Positions 8,564-20,645 of a stretch of 64,000 bases of DNA are shown one piece after another. The notes beneath the pieces were generated by a model. That model had not been told where the DNA came from and ran no database searches. It was given only the letters and a program-made list of their open reading frames with translations. Source of the DNA: Sporolactobacillus sp. THM7-7 (GTDB lineage Bacteria > Bacillota > Bacilli > Bacillales > Sporolactobacillaceae); NCBI RefSeq assembly GCF_004153225.1, contig NZ_SEMB01000001.1, positions 1 to 64,000 of the forward strand. The letters are read 5' to 3'. Position numbers and translations under genes: made by a program. Each line of letters starts with the position of its first letter. The first letter of the stretch is position 1.

Positions 8564-9655
8564 TTATTCAACTTTTTCTGCCGAGACCTGCAGTCGTTGC
8601 GGCTTATCTAAATATTTTTCAATAAATCGAAAGAGCTTTGTAAAATACAGGTCAGGATTGACTACCGAGGAAGCGGCATGGGGCGCCTGATCGACGACGA
8701 GAAGTTCCTTTTCTACAGGTGCCGCCTCATAAACCTTATACACCATTTCCGTCGGCACATAATTGTCCGCTCCGCCGTGAATAAACAGCATCGGAACCTT
8801 CGCCTTCTTCAGCTGCTCAACTGACGAAGCCTCGTAAATGCTGTAGCCGGCCCGGCTTCGTGTCGTCCGGTCCGCAAGCTGCATCACCGGAAAAGCCGGA
8901 AGCGAATAAAGATTGCGAAGTTCATGGGCGAATTCGTCCTCTACTGAAGAATAACCGCAATCTTCAACGATCGCGATCACATTTTCCGGTAAATCTTCAC
9001 CGGCCGTCATCATCGCCGTCGCACCGCCCATCGACACCCCATGCACCGCGATTTTCGCCTCCGGATCGTTCTCCACAATCTCATGAATCCAGCCGACAAC
9101 GTCGAGCCGATCGTCCCACCCCATGCCGATATAGCCGCCCTCACTCTTCCCTGCGCCCCGTAAGTCGGGTACAAGAACATTAAAACCGTGCCGAGCGAAT
9201 GCGCAGGCAAAGAAAAACATATCGGTTCCCTGTTCCATATAACCATGGAGCAGGACGGCCCAACGATGACTGTCGGGATGCGTCATAAAGCGATAGGCGT
9301 GCAGCTTCAGACCGTCATGGGAATGACGGTATATCTCTTCCGGCGGGTGGTTCCGGATGAAGGCGTCCGACGCCTCTCTTTGTTTTTCCATCGCATCCTT
9401 CACAAACGGAGGAATGGTAATTTTCTCCACATCCGCATTCAGTGCGTTGGTCAGCTCCGTTTTATCATTGCGCGCGATCGCCAGTTTATAGAAGTAATTC
9501 CCGATCGCGTCACCGGCGACTTTGCAGAAAGCCGCAGCACTGGACAGAATCACTGAAGAAAAAAAGATCTTTTTCTTCTTGTCCCATTTTCTGTTCGTCT
9601 TCTCACGCATCTTTGTCTTTTGTACGGGCATGGGCATCAGGACTTCGGTTTCCAA
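8564..9655 (-). CDS. Membrane-anchored alpha/beta hydrolase
   Basis: Predicted serine hydrolase of 363 residues. A basic N-terminus (residues 13-30) is followed by one hydrophobic segment (about 31-47) that would anchor the enzyme, with the hydrolase domain from about 105. The oxyanion strand LLHGYMEQG, nucleophile elbow GVSMGG, acid HGGADNYVP and catalytic histidine in APHAAS give the full triad. It resembles YqkD-like hydrolases of Bacillus. Start is TTG with AGGAG ten bases upstream; a run of methionines seven codons later lacks a ribosome site. The substrate is unknown. No operon partner. Confidence 0.8.
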   Translation of the reverse strand: METEVLMPMPVQKTKMREKTNRKWDKKKKIFFSSVILSSAAAFCKVAGDAIGNYFYKLAIARNDKTELTNALNADVEKITIPPFVKDAMEKQREASDAFIRNHPPEEIYRHSHDGLKLHAYRFMTHPDSHRWAVLLHGYMEQGTDMFFFACAFARHGFNVLVPDLRGAGKSEGGYIGMGWDDRLDVVGWIHEIVENDPEAKIAVHGVSMGGATAMMTAGEDLPENVIAIVEDCGYSSVEDEFAHELRNLYSLPAFPVMQLADRTTRSRAGYSIYEASSVEQLKKAKVPMLFIHGGADNYVPTEMVYKVYEAAPVEKELLVVDQAPHAASSVVNPDLYFTKLFRFIEKYLDKPQRLQVSAEKVE

Positions 9656-9930
9656 ATCGGCTCAACTCCTCTATTAAGTATCACTGGCCGTTCTGCGAAA
9701 AGCTGTTTTCACTCGGACGGGCTTTCCCTAAAAAAATTTTCTTCTCCGTCTAAGCCTAGAAAAAAAAACCTTACAACCATTATATCTCATTTTTCGCAAA
9801 ATTCCAGCGTCCCTGTCTCCGTAACACGATCGTTCGAAGTATCCAGTAAAAAAAAGTCATGGATGGCGGAAACACGATTAAATAAGAAAAGGAAGATCAG
9901 CTACTCTGCGCAACTCCCTATCCATAATAA

Positions 9931-9964
9931 AAACACGCCCCAAGCGATGTGTCGGAGCGTGTTT
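9931..9964. terminator. Bidirectional terminator
   Basis: Arms AAACACGC (9931-9938) and GCGTGTTT (9957-9964) with an A run on the left and T run on the right. It lies at the 3-prime end of the UroD-like remnant and may also protect the alpha/beta hydrolase promoter. Confidence 0.6.
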
Positions 9965-10152
9965 TATTGAATAAATGAATGACTGACATTCAAGCTGTTC
10001 GCTGTTTCAGAGACCCATTGAGCGTGCGTATCATCCGTGTCAAACGGGATGCTGCAATCGCCGCTGAGCAGGATGCCTTGACGTCCGTTTTCTTTGATCA
10101 GACGTTTCGTTTCCGCCTGAATGGCTTCTTTTGTTCCCCTGCAAAGAAACAA
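9964..10152 (-). pseudogene. Remnant: C-terminus of a UroD/MtaA-family protein
   Basis: The 62 codons read like the C-terminal end of uroporphyrinogen decarboxylase-family proteins (the family also holds corrinoid methyltransferases): GTKEAIQAETKRLIKE, then NGRQGILLSGDCSIPFDTD, where family members have a glycine-rich strand and a cysteine or proline pair near the end. No catalytic N-terminal part precedes it, no ribosome site is seen, and upstream sequence to 10310 is not open in this frame. I read it as the tail of a decayed gene. It stands just downstream of the lacZ terminator. Confidence 0.5.
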
Positions 10153-10310
10153 TTATTTTTCACCTTACTGGAGAAAATCATCGACATTAAAGGGATCGGA
10201 ACCCAACGGGCAACAGATAACCGGGACAGAAGAGGAAACCAAGCTTCTCCCTTCTTCTTTTTGTACGATGTCTTAGCTGTTTGGATTATTCAAGTATCAT
10301 TCTTCTGGAT

Positions 10311-10353
10311 AAAAAAAATCGACGGATCGATTGAATGGATTCGTCGTTTTTTT
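10311..10353. terminator. Bidirectional terminator after lacZ
   Basis: Arms CGACGGATC (10320-10328) and GATTCGTCG (10338-10346), nine pairs including one G-T, flanked by eight A on the left and seven T on the right. On the minus strand it ends the lacZ operon. Confidence 0.7.
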
Positions 10354-10416
10354 AACTATTCCTGTAAAATTCTCGACTGAGAACGAATCAGCCGAACATC
10401 GGAACTGCCCCTCGTC

Positions 10417-13745
<3,329 letters not shown>

Positions 13746-13832
13746 CCCTTTTTTGGGCTCACTGGATCAGACGGGGACATCCGACGCTATAAGCTGCGGT
13801 CGAAAAAAGATTTATTTGTCTGCAATCACCGG

Positions 13833-14075
13833 TTAACTGTAACGGCGTTCAATGATTTTATTTAATATGTCATTCCGTTTTTTACTTTTTGACATATCGA
13901 ACTGCGTTTCTTCCAAATCGTTAAAGTCTTGGGCCAGCAAAAGTGCTTCCAGATAAAGAACCAATTGCTTCTTCAGATAGACTTTATTCTCTTCATGTTC
14001 CTTTTTGGCATTGCCTGCGAGAACGGCCAATGCAAACGGCTCCGGATTGATGATCATTTTCTCGTCCATATTCAT
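13833..14075 (-). CDS. Small conserved helical protein, duplicated in window
   Basis: An 80-residue, probably all-helical cytoplasmic protein of unknown function: an early PEPFALAVLAGNAKKEHEEN region followed by a charged, coiled-coil-like half. Start ATG has GGGGAGG eight bases upstream. It is translated between the GPH permease (160 bases upstream) and lacZ. The 3-prime 32 codons recur at 19803-19904 with 18 of 32 identical residues, including the stop position, so this is a real gene that once had two copies, each tied to a carbohydrate transporter promoter of the same design. A helper for the permease or glycosidase is a guess from this linkage. Confidence 0.7.
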   Translation of the reverse strand: MNMDEKMIINPEPFALAVLAGNAKKEHEENKVYLKKQLVLYLEALLLAQDFNDLEETQFDMSKSKKRNDILNKIIERRYS

Positions 14076-14234
14076 AAAATTTGCCTCCCCACTTGATTCC
14101 TTTTAGGCGAAAATTCACGGCAACCCATCAATGATCACGGCTATTTTTTGCCGTATGCCGATCATGCCGGTCCTTCATACCCGCGAAGAAAATGAATCCT
14201 GTTCATCCTCTGTCGTATCGTTTTTCCTTCCGGA

Positions 14235-15650
14235 TCAGAATGTATTCTGCTGCCGGTCACTTAATTTGTGTTCCAGCTCAACGACGATCTCTGCATGTCT
14301 GGCTTCCGTTAACTTAATTTTAGCCATATAAATCAGGGCCGAAAGAGCGATAAGAATCATCGGTCCGAAGAACATGAAAAATTTAAACATCCATAAACCG
14401 CCGCTTGAAATATCACTGGGTTGTGCGTTGCCCGTCATACCGGTCACTACAGCAGCCAGGCCGACAATACCATTGGCAAAAGCGCCGCCGAGTTTATCCA
14501 GCAAAGGACGGACGGCCAACGTTACCGATTCATTCCGGTTACCGTTCTTCAGTTGCCCGTATTCCACACTGTCTGTTATTGTCATCAGAGCGGCAAGGAA
14601 AATCATCGGATATGGGAAGAAATAGAGCGAGACAGCGACTAAAACAAATATCAGACTATTCCCAGCAAATAAGAAAACCACATAGCCGATTAGCATGAAC
14701 AAGATTCCGCACGTATAAATGGCTTTACGCTTAATCATCTGAACCAGTATTGGGAAAAGCGCTACCGAAAGGACACCTAAAATCGCCGTAATAACCCCGA
14801 CGAGGTAAAAGTCACCTGGCCTACCCATGACGTAAGTAAAATAGTATAGTAAAAGGTTATTTGTCACGACATAACCGAACGCCAGCATAAAATATGAGAG
14901 TGAAAGCCACATGAGCTGATCATTTTGACCGATCACTTTAAAAACATCACGAAGACGAATTTTCTTACTTTTACGAATGATCGTATGCTCTTCTTTTGTC
15001 CCCCAAATCGTTGCCATAGCCCCCAAGAAGGAAATTAAGGCAACAACAATCGCAAAGCCCAACCAGCCGGCACGTGTCTCCGTATCACCTGTGGTCCCGG
15101 AAAACATCTGTGAAAAGAAAACAACGAGCGGAACGACGGCAATAATGACGCCTTGGGAGCCTAATGTCGAGCCAAAGCGAGCGACCGTACCGATTTTAGC
15201 CCGTTTATCCGAATCAACACTTAACGCTGGCAGCATCGACCAGAAAGAAATATCTTTAATGGAATAAAAAACGTCCAAAATAACGAAAACAATTCCGAAC
15301 AGGATCAAATACAGAATCGGACTTTTTATCGTCAATCCTCCGAAATTAGTAAAAACCATGATTAACCCTAACGAACTGATAAGCGCTCCGGCAAACAGCC
15401 ACGGCTTGAATTTGCCCCAGCGTGTCTGCGTGTTATCAATCATGCCACCGATGAACGGATCGCAGAGAATTTCAGCGATGCGGATGACAACGATCAGTGT
15501 CGTCACGATGCCGATCATTTTTGCATCAAAGCCGGCATCGCCGCTCCCGAAAAGCTGACTGGTTATAAAAATCATAAAGTATGTGCTCAATGCGCCGTAA
15601 AACGCATCATGTCCGAAAGCACCGAATGCGTATGATAAATATTGTTTCAT
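14235..15650 (-). CDS. GPH-family sugar:cation symporter
   Basis: Predicted 12-helix symporter of the glycoside-pentoside-hexuronide family (MelB, LacS, XynP), here probably taking up lactose or another beta-galactoside. I place the start at ATG 15650 (471 residues) because GGAGGA lies eight bases upstream and the protein then begins MKQYLSYAFGAFGHDAFYG, as family members do; upstream codons would be basic and unlike the family. The RIAEILCDPFIGGMIDNT region (after helix 2) and the KFKPWL segment are family hallmarks. There is no C-terminal IIA-like domain, unlike LacS. First gene of the permease-small protein-lacZ unit. Confidence 0.87.
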   Translation of the reverse strand: MKQYLSYAFGAFGHDAFYGALSTYFMIFITSQLFGSGDAGFDAKMIGIVTTLIVVIRIAEILCDPFIGGMIDNTQTRWGKFKPWLFAGALISSLGLIMVFTNFGGLTIKSPILYLILFGIVFVILDVFYSIKDISFWSMLPALSVDSDKRAKIGTVARFGSTLGSQGVIIAVVPLVVFFSQMFSGTTGDTETRAGWLGFAIVVALISFLGAMATIWGTKEEHTIIRKSKKIRLRDVFKVIGQNDQLMWLSLSYFMLAFGYVVTNNLLLYYFTYVMGRPGDFYLVGVITAILGVLSVALFPILVQMIKRKAIYTCGILFMLIGYVVFLFAGNSLIFVLVAVSLYFFPYPMIFLAALMTITDSVEYGQLKNGNRNESVTLAVRPLLDKLGGAFANGIVGLAAVVTGMTGNAQPSDISSGGLWMFKFFMFFGPMILIALSALIYMAKIKLTEARHAEIVVELEHKLSDRQQNTF

Positions 15651-15671
15651 CTGTAAGTCCTCCTCATTGTA

Positions 15672-16195
15672 AATGCAGCGATTTCCGTTTCGACGGCCAG
15701 ATAACAACAATGCCCGTCTTTGATCCGAACAAGTACATCGGCGTTTATCTCCTCCTTTCACGACTTCCCGCTTGTTTACTCATAAGAAGCAAGGCAAATT
15801 GATTATTAAACCGCTTTCATATTTAAAATTCACCATCCCTTTATTTGCGGCAATAAAATTCACTCGCTCCTTTTAACCTATTCCTGAAGTGAATGAGGCC
15901 GACATGAAGTAAGTTTAAATGCAGCTGCATGAAAATAAAGCGCTAACAAAAATTATAATACACCACTCATTAACAGATGACAAGAACAATATTACTAAAA
16001 ATGATGCATGACATTAACTTATAATTTATTCTAAATGACAGATGTAATCGTTTATAAATATGTATCAATTCAGCATTTTTAACAGTTCATAATGGTATAC
16101 AGTCGCGCTAAGCTCCTTTTCATATTCATAATACGAATCATTTTGTCACCAAAATGAGTCATATGATGATCAACTGCCAAAAAAATTTACTAAAA
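15672..16195. repeat. Duplicated regulatory region, copy A
   Basis: About 520 bp upstream of the GPH permease that recurs at 19905-20445. Many blocks match nearly exactly, for example TTAAACCGCTTTCATATTTA, AATTATAATACACCACTCAT and ATCAATTCAGCATTTTTAAC. Between blocks the copies differ by substitutions and small indels, so the duplication is not recent. Confidence 0.8.
15935..15983 (-). promoter_or_regulatory. Lac unit promoter with cre site (copy A)
   Basis: Minus strand: TTGTCA (15983-15978), 17-bp spacer, TATTAT (15960-15955). A cre-like ATAAAGCGCTAACA (15935-15948) covers the expected start of transcription. The same arrangement is conserved at 20170-20218, which supports it. Confidence 0.7.
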
Positions 16196-16298
16196 AATAT
16201 TGGATGCGAATTAAAATTTGTTTCCTGTTAACTATGAAAATACATGTAAATATCAGATGATCGAACAAAACAGTCTACTGTGTTCACGGTGAAAAGGC

Positions 16299-16328
16299 TT
16301 GCATAGCACCCGAGTGATAAAGTATGAT
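16299..16328 (+). promoter_or_regulatory. Promoter upstream of galM
   Basis: TTGCAT (16299-16304), 18-bp spacer, TATGAT (16323-16328). It starts about 240 bp before galM; the intervening stretch has only short, broken reading frames. Confidence 0.5.
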
Positions 16329-16569
16329 ATAGGTATATATTTTAGTAAAAAGGTGGGTGTTCTTATCGATGCTAAAAGATTAGCAGATCAGGAGGAATGG
16401 TGCATAGCCGTTTAAGCATTGGCGGATCCGGCTGCATACGGAAAATACAGAACAAGAAGTAGTCTTCGGTCGCGTTCTGGAAGCTCCGGTGTTTTTAAAC
16501 GAAATGAAACGGGGCAAACAGCCTTTATGCGATTGAGTCGACCGATTTAAAATGGGAGTTGTCATACCT

Positions 16570-17616
16570 ATGGAAATCTATAAAACCGAATTTGGGTCGT
16601 TTCACAACCAAACCATCTGGCAATACACATTAACGAACGACAATGGCCTGAAGCTGAAAGTGATGAACTACGGAGCGACGCTGACTAGCATTGAGACACC
16701 CGATAAGCAGGAAAAAACGGCTCGCATTGTCATCGGATCCGGTCGTTTCAACGATTATCTGGAAGAAGACGCCTATTTCGGTGCGACGATTGGACGTGTA
16801 GCTGGCCGGATCACCGCGGGCAAATTTTCAATCGACGGAACGAATTATCAGTTGCCTCTGAATGACGGTAAAAATACGAATCACGGTGGCCCCGATAGTT
16901 TCGAGCGCCTGCTCTGGGACAGTCATCCCTTCCGCATACCAGATCAGGTCGGTGTTCGGTTTGATCTGTTCAGTCCCGACGGATCGAACGGTTTTCCCGG
17001 CAATCTAAACGTATCTGTCTCCTATAGCTTGAATCAAAAAAATGAATGGCGATTGCACTACGAAGCAACGACGGATAAGCCGACGTTGTTTAACCCGACC
17101 AATCACGTTTATTTTAATTTGTCCGGCGATCTTGACCAAAAGGTCGACCATCACCTACTGACACTGAATAGCCACCGCTTCGGCGAAATCAATAAAGACG
17201 GCACACCGACAGGTAGACTGATTGACGTCGCCGATACGCCGTTTGACTTTACTCAGAGTGCGGTAGTTAAGCGAGGATTTGAATCGGATCATCCGCAAAA
17301 TAAATTAGTTAACGGCTACGATCATCCTTTCTTTCTCGATAAGCACGGTGACGGACCCGATGCCGTACTGAAAGAACCGGTGAGCGGCAGACAAGTCTCA
17401 ATGACAACGACGAACAACGCAGTCGTTGTCTATTCTGGAAACGGTCTTTCAGAAAAGATTGTCATGGATGGCAAGCCGACGAAGCCCCATCTCGGCATCA
17501 CACTGGAAGCACAGATGATGCCCGACGCCATTCACCACGAAGGATTCGGAAACATTATTTTACGTCCTGGTGTAAAATATGAAGCCGATACCATTTATCA
17601 ATTTGGACTCATTTAA
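16570..17616 (+). CDS. galM: Aldose 1-epimerase (galactose mutarotase)
   Basis: Interconverts alpha and beta anomers of hexoses such as galactose released by LacZ. The 348-residue protein has the family landmarks NYGATLTSIETPD near residue 31, the GRVAGRI segment near 77, NHGG with the catalytic-site histidine near 104, NPTNHVYFNLSG containing the second histidine near 177, and the catalytic glutamate in LGITLEAQMMP near 311. I choose ATG 16570 over 16552: GGGAG lies eleven bases upstream of it, nothing suitable precedes 16552, and MEIYKTEFG is the usual beginning. It is plus strand, divergent from the lac unit, and ends in convergence with the GH-D glycosidase. Confidence 0.9.
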   Translation: MEIYKTEFGSFHNQTIWQYTLTNDNGLKLKVMNYGATLTSIETPDKQEKTARIVIGSGRFNDYLEEDAYFGATIGRVAGRITAGKFSIDGTNYQLPLNDGKNTNHGGPDSFERLLWDSHPFRIPDQVGVRFDLFSPDGSNGFPGNLNVSVSYSLNQKNEWRLHYEATTDKPTLFNPTNHVYFNLSGDLDQKVDHHLLTLNSHRFGEINKDGTPTGRLIDVADTPFDFTQSAVVKRGFESDHPQNKLVNGYDHPFFLDKHGDGPDAVLKEPVSGRQVSMTTTNNAVVVYSGNGLSEKIVMDGKPTKPHLGITLEAQMMPDAIHHEGFGNIILRPGVKYEADTIYQFGLI

Positions 17617-17734
17617 AACCTATACAAGATACAATACTGTCTATTACAGATCTGTGCCAATGTATTTTCACTTGTTATGGGTCTATGGACGGCTAAAAAA
17701 TCCCCCTTCATACAATGCCCTATTTCAGGAAAGG

Positions 17735-17777
17735 AAAAGGACATCTCTCATGTCATCCACACACATAAGAGATGTCC
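17735..17777 (-). terminator. Terminator after GH-D glycosidase
   Basis: Perfect 10-bp arms GGACATCTCT (17739-17748) and AGAGATGTCC (17768-17777); on the minus strand it is followed by TTTTCCTTTCC. It lies 217 bases past the glycosidase stop. Confidence 0.55.
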
Positions 17778-17993
17778 CCCCTAAAACGATGATGGTCCCA
17801 TTAAACGATCAGCTCGTTGTGAGTGAAGAGTACGGACAAGGTACCTTATCCTGTCCGAAGAGTCGCTTGAACCCAATCCAAATTTTGGAAAAAGATAGGC
17901 CATCCAGCCTCGCCCAGTCTCTGAATATCACTTTTCGTCAATTACAGAAATATGGGGTTCATTAAACCCATGTCGATAAGCGGCACACTCACG

Positions 17994-19622
17994 TTAAATA
18001 ATGGATAAAAAGGTCTGATATCGTTCCGGGTTTTCACTAAACTTCAAGCCTTCCTTTTCGTACCAATGATAATGATGAATATTACTGCCTGCTTGCCATA
18101 TTTCCGGACAATCCGTATCCTGCCAGTCAACCGGTATCGCGTGTTTTTTCTGTTCCGATGCTATGTGTATGATTGACGATAATTGTGTTTTCTCCTCTTG
18201 GTTAAGTACACCCGGTTGTACAGAAATAAATAAAGGAGTGCCACTGTTAGCTATAACTTCAGCCCATTGGCGATTCAATTTCCAAGGGATTTTCCCTGTG
18301 ATGCCGACACAGTCTGCATCCACATCATAAAACGCTCGATGCTGCGGAAGTCGAAAAGCCAAGGTGTTGATGCCAATTTTCCTTGTTCTTTCCCAATTCA
18401 GTCCACTCGTGTCATCACCCGTGCGGTTTATATGCATGAAACCTGCCCCTAAATGACCGATCGTATTGCATCCGAGAATGACCGTGTCGAACTCCTTTGT
18501 ACTTTCAAGGATTGCTTTATAAAACATTTTCACAACTTCAGCACTCGTCTTTGATCGATCATAAAAGTGCCAGTTACCTTCTGTCACGCACGGATTCATT
18601 TCAAATCCCCATCGGCCAAACAAATCAAAGGTGGAAAAGTCATGCTTGATCAGTGTATATCCCCAGTTGCAGACTCTTTTGACATCTTGCTGAATATATG
18701 CCAATGCTTCCGGATGAGAGGGGTCCAAGCATCCATTATGCGAAAGTCGCCATTTTTGGGGAATATTTTCATCCTCATTTAGCAGCAGGCGAATCCAGAG
18801 GCCGGGTCTTGCCCCCTTTTTTCTGATTTTTTCCGCCAGTTGTTTCATCCCTGGAAATTTTCGATTGCCTTTTGTCCAGGGACCGCCGTTATATTCATTT
18901 ATCCTGTGATGTTCTTGCCAGCAATCGTCAATAACCATGTAGGGAGGATTGTCAAAACCATTCGTTAGGCTCAATAAATAGTCTGTATCCTTTAAGATTT
19001 CCTGTTCAGAACTATCCCCATAGGCATAATACCAATTATTACTTCCGTATACGGGATGATCCGGTAAGATCGGATCTTCACACATTGATTTACAGAATAA
19101 TTCGGCTGCTTTAAACGCCGAGCACTCCTTGAATTCACAGGCAATAACGGATGCAGCCTTTAATTTTCTGCTCCCGAGTTTAACCCCCATTCCTCCGCAG
19201 CGAACATCTAAAAACAGCGTAATGCCTTCACTGTCTACCTGCCAAAAACACATTGAAGACGGCCGGACGCGAACACCATAACCCCAAATGGTATCTCCAT
19301 GATCAGCCAGAAAATACCATGGCATAAACCGGTTGGCAATCATGCTTCTCCACTCAAAATCCCCGTAACCACGTTCCCATGCGTCCCCCATAAAACGTGA
19401 AGACCTGGGTATCTTTATATTCCATCTCAACTTCACCCACAGAAGCGGCACTTCTTTTGACTGTACGAAAATATCCGTTTGTTTTTCGTTTTCTTCAAAC
19501 GCCAAATGAATAGACTTCTCCCCATAGTACCCGCTTTCATTAGATGGGCAGGATATCGTCCCGTTTTCATAAGCAATGGTGATCCAATTGGGTGTGCCGA
19601 TCAGCTTGTAACTTTTTTTCAT
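17994..19622 (-). CDS. Clan GH-D glycosidase (alpha-galactosidase-like)
   Basis: Predicted cytoplasmic glycoside hydrolase of 542 residues related to GH36/GH27 enzymes. After an N-terminal beta domain (about 1-190) comes a TIM barrel. The likely nucleophile aspartate is in LIKHDFSTFD near residue 318 (family: K-x-D strand), and the likely acid/base in RTGDDTSGLNW near 400. MVIDDCWQ near 227 and PGLWIRLL near 270 are also typical of clan GH-D. No signal peptide. Start ATG has AAGGAG ten bases upstream. It is transcribed alone, preceded by a promoter region that duplicates the lac permease promoter and a fragment of the 80-residue gene. It may hydrolyse alpha-galactosides, but other specificities exist in this clan. 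Confidence 0.75.
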   Translation of the reverse strand: MKKSYKLIGTPNWITIAYENGTISCPSNESGYYGEKSIHLAFEENEKQTDIFVQSKEVPLLWVKLRWNIKIPRSSRFMGDAWERGYGDFEWRSMIANRFMPWYFLADHGDTIWGYGVRVRPSSMCFWQVDSEGITLFLDVRCGGMGVKLGSRKLKAASVIACEFKECSAFKAAELFCKSMCEDPILPDHPVYGSNNWYYAYGDSSEQEILKDTDYLLSLTNGFDNPPYMVIDDCWQEHHRINEYNGGPWTKGNRKFPGMKQLAEKIRKKGARPGLWIRLLLNEDENIPQKWRLSHNGCLDPSHPEALAYIQQDVKRVCNWGYTLIKHDFSTFDLFGRWGFEMNPCVTEGNWHFYDRSKTSAEVVKMFYKAILESTKEFDTVILGCNTIGHLGAGFMHINRTGDDTSGLNWERTRKIGINTLAFRLPQHRAFYDVDADCVGITGKIPWKLNRQWAEVIANSGTPLFISVQPGVLNQEEKTQLSSIIHIASEQKKHAIPVDWQDTDCPEIWQAGSNIHHYHWYEKEGLKFSENPERYQTFLSII

Positions 19623-19802
19623 CTCTTCTGTTCTCCTTCCAAAAATGAATCGCGGTGACTATGAACGTTTGTTTCTCGTCATTCACGCCGAGTCAGAGGG
19701 ATCGTGATGCAACAACCGACCCACCTCGTAAATTTAAAAGCCCCGTTAAAAAATGCGGAGATTCGCCACCCAAAGCATAGACTGTTTTTAATTTTTTGCC
19801 GC

Positions 19803-19904
19803 TTAATTGTAAAAATGTTCAATAATTCTATTTAATCTTTCATTTTGCTGTTTTGCTTTTGAAATATTAAACGAAGTCTCTTCCCAATCATTGAAATCTT
19901 CCTC
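19803..19904 (-). pseudogene. Truncated second copy of the 80-residue small gene
   Basis: Minus-strand translation from about 19904 gives EDFNDWEETSFNISKAKQQN, then ERLNRIIEHFYN and a stop at 19803. It aligns without gaps to residues 49-80 of the protein at 13833-14075 (18 of 32 identical). The first 48 codons are absent; the fragment joins directly to sequence matching the region just upstream of the GPH permease start. This is a deletion scar that removed a permease and the front of the small gene. Confidence 0.75.
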
Positions 19905-20445
19905 AATGCTGATGCAGCGATCAACCCGTTTATTTCGACGGCCGGAAAACAACCATATCCATCTTTGACCCGAACAAGCGCATCGGAATTTATTTTCCTC
20001 CCTTCACGATTTACGCATTTTACCTGTTAAGAAGCGATGCAAGCCTACCATTAAACCGCTTTCATATTTAAGATTCATTGCCCCTTTACGGCAATGAAAT
20101 TCACTCGCTCTTTTTAACCTATTTTACTGAAATGAGCGAGGCCGATAGTTTCAATGCAGCTGCATAAATATAAAGCGCTGACAAAAATTATAATACACCA
20201 CTCATTTACGGATGACAAGAACAGTATTACTAAAAATAAAGAGCGGCATTAACTTATTATTTTCCCCAAATCACGAATGTACTCGTTTGAAAATATGCAT
20301 CAATTCAGCATTTTTAACAGTGCTATGACAGCATACAGGTCGTGTTAAGATGCTTTTCGTGTTCAAAACACCGAATTATTTTGTCACAAAAATGATAGAT
20401 GATGATCAATTAACAGCTATACGCAGAAAATTTTACTAAAACTTA
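19905..20445. repeat. Duplicated regulatory region, copy B
   Basis: Second copy of the region at 15672-16195, upstream of the GH-D glycosidase. The shared promoter and cre site are kept, so it probably still drives the glycosidase through the small-gene fragment. Confidence 0.8.
20170..20218 (-). promoter_or_regulatory. Promoter with cre site (copy B), GH-D glycosidase
   Basis: Minus strand: TTGTCA (20218-20213), 17-bp spacer, TATTAT (20195-20190), and cre-like ATAAAGCGCTGACA at 20170-20183. Same geometry as copy A. The leader to the glycosidase start would be about 560 nt. Confidence 0.65.
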
Positions 20446-20453
20446 TTTGAACA

Positions 20454-20645
20454 TTAATAAAATTCTATGACAGTGAGGATATCGGATGCTCGCATAAAAC
20501 AATTTGTAATAGCTGCCTCTCGATAAACCATTCGTTTATGGCCTTTTTCATTCTTAGAAGTATATTCGATTTCCTCACCAACATTAAATTGATCAAAACT
20601 CCAGATTTTCGGTCTGGCTGTCAGCCACCAATAATTTTTTGTCAT
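20454..20645 (-). pseudogene. Remnant of an EVE-domain (McrB-type) protein
   Basis: The first 45 or so of 63 codons read MTKNYWWLTARPKIWSFDQF then NVGEEIEYTSKNEKGHKR, which is the start of EVE domains fused to McrB-like AAA+ GTPases of modification-dependent restriction systems (family form: YWWLNANPKIWSF). After about residue 45 the frame runs into unrelated sequence and stops. AAGGGA precedes the ATG. A complete EVE domain needs about 140 residues and a McrB much more, so this is the broken 5-prime end of such a gene. It sits between the lac/gal region and an orphan DNA methylase, suggesting a collapsed restriction locus. Confidence 0.55.

Noticed and set aside
16355-16548. Broken frames before galM (one ends VFGRVLEAPVFLNEMKRGKQ)
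   Set aside because: A short stretch looks protein-like, perhaps the tail of a small DUF2314-type protein, but frames are interrupted and I cannot assign it; not listed as a gene.
17579-17965. 128-codon plus-strand frame after galM
   Set aside because: It overlaps the end of galM and runs through the perfect hairpin at 17739-17777 that ends the opposing glycosidase unit; no protein-like pattern and no ribosome site at its start.
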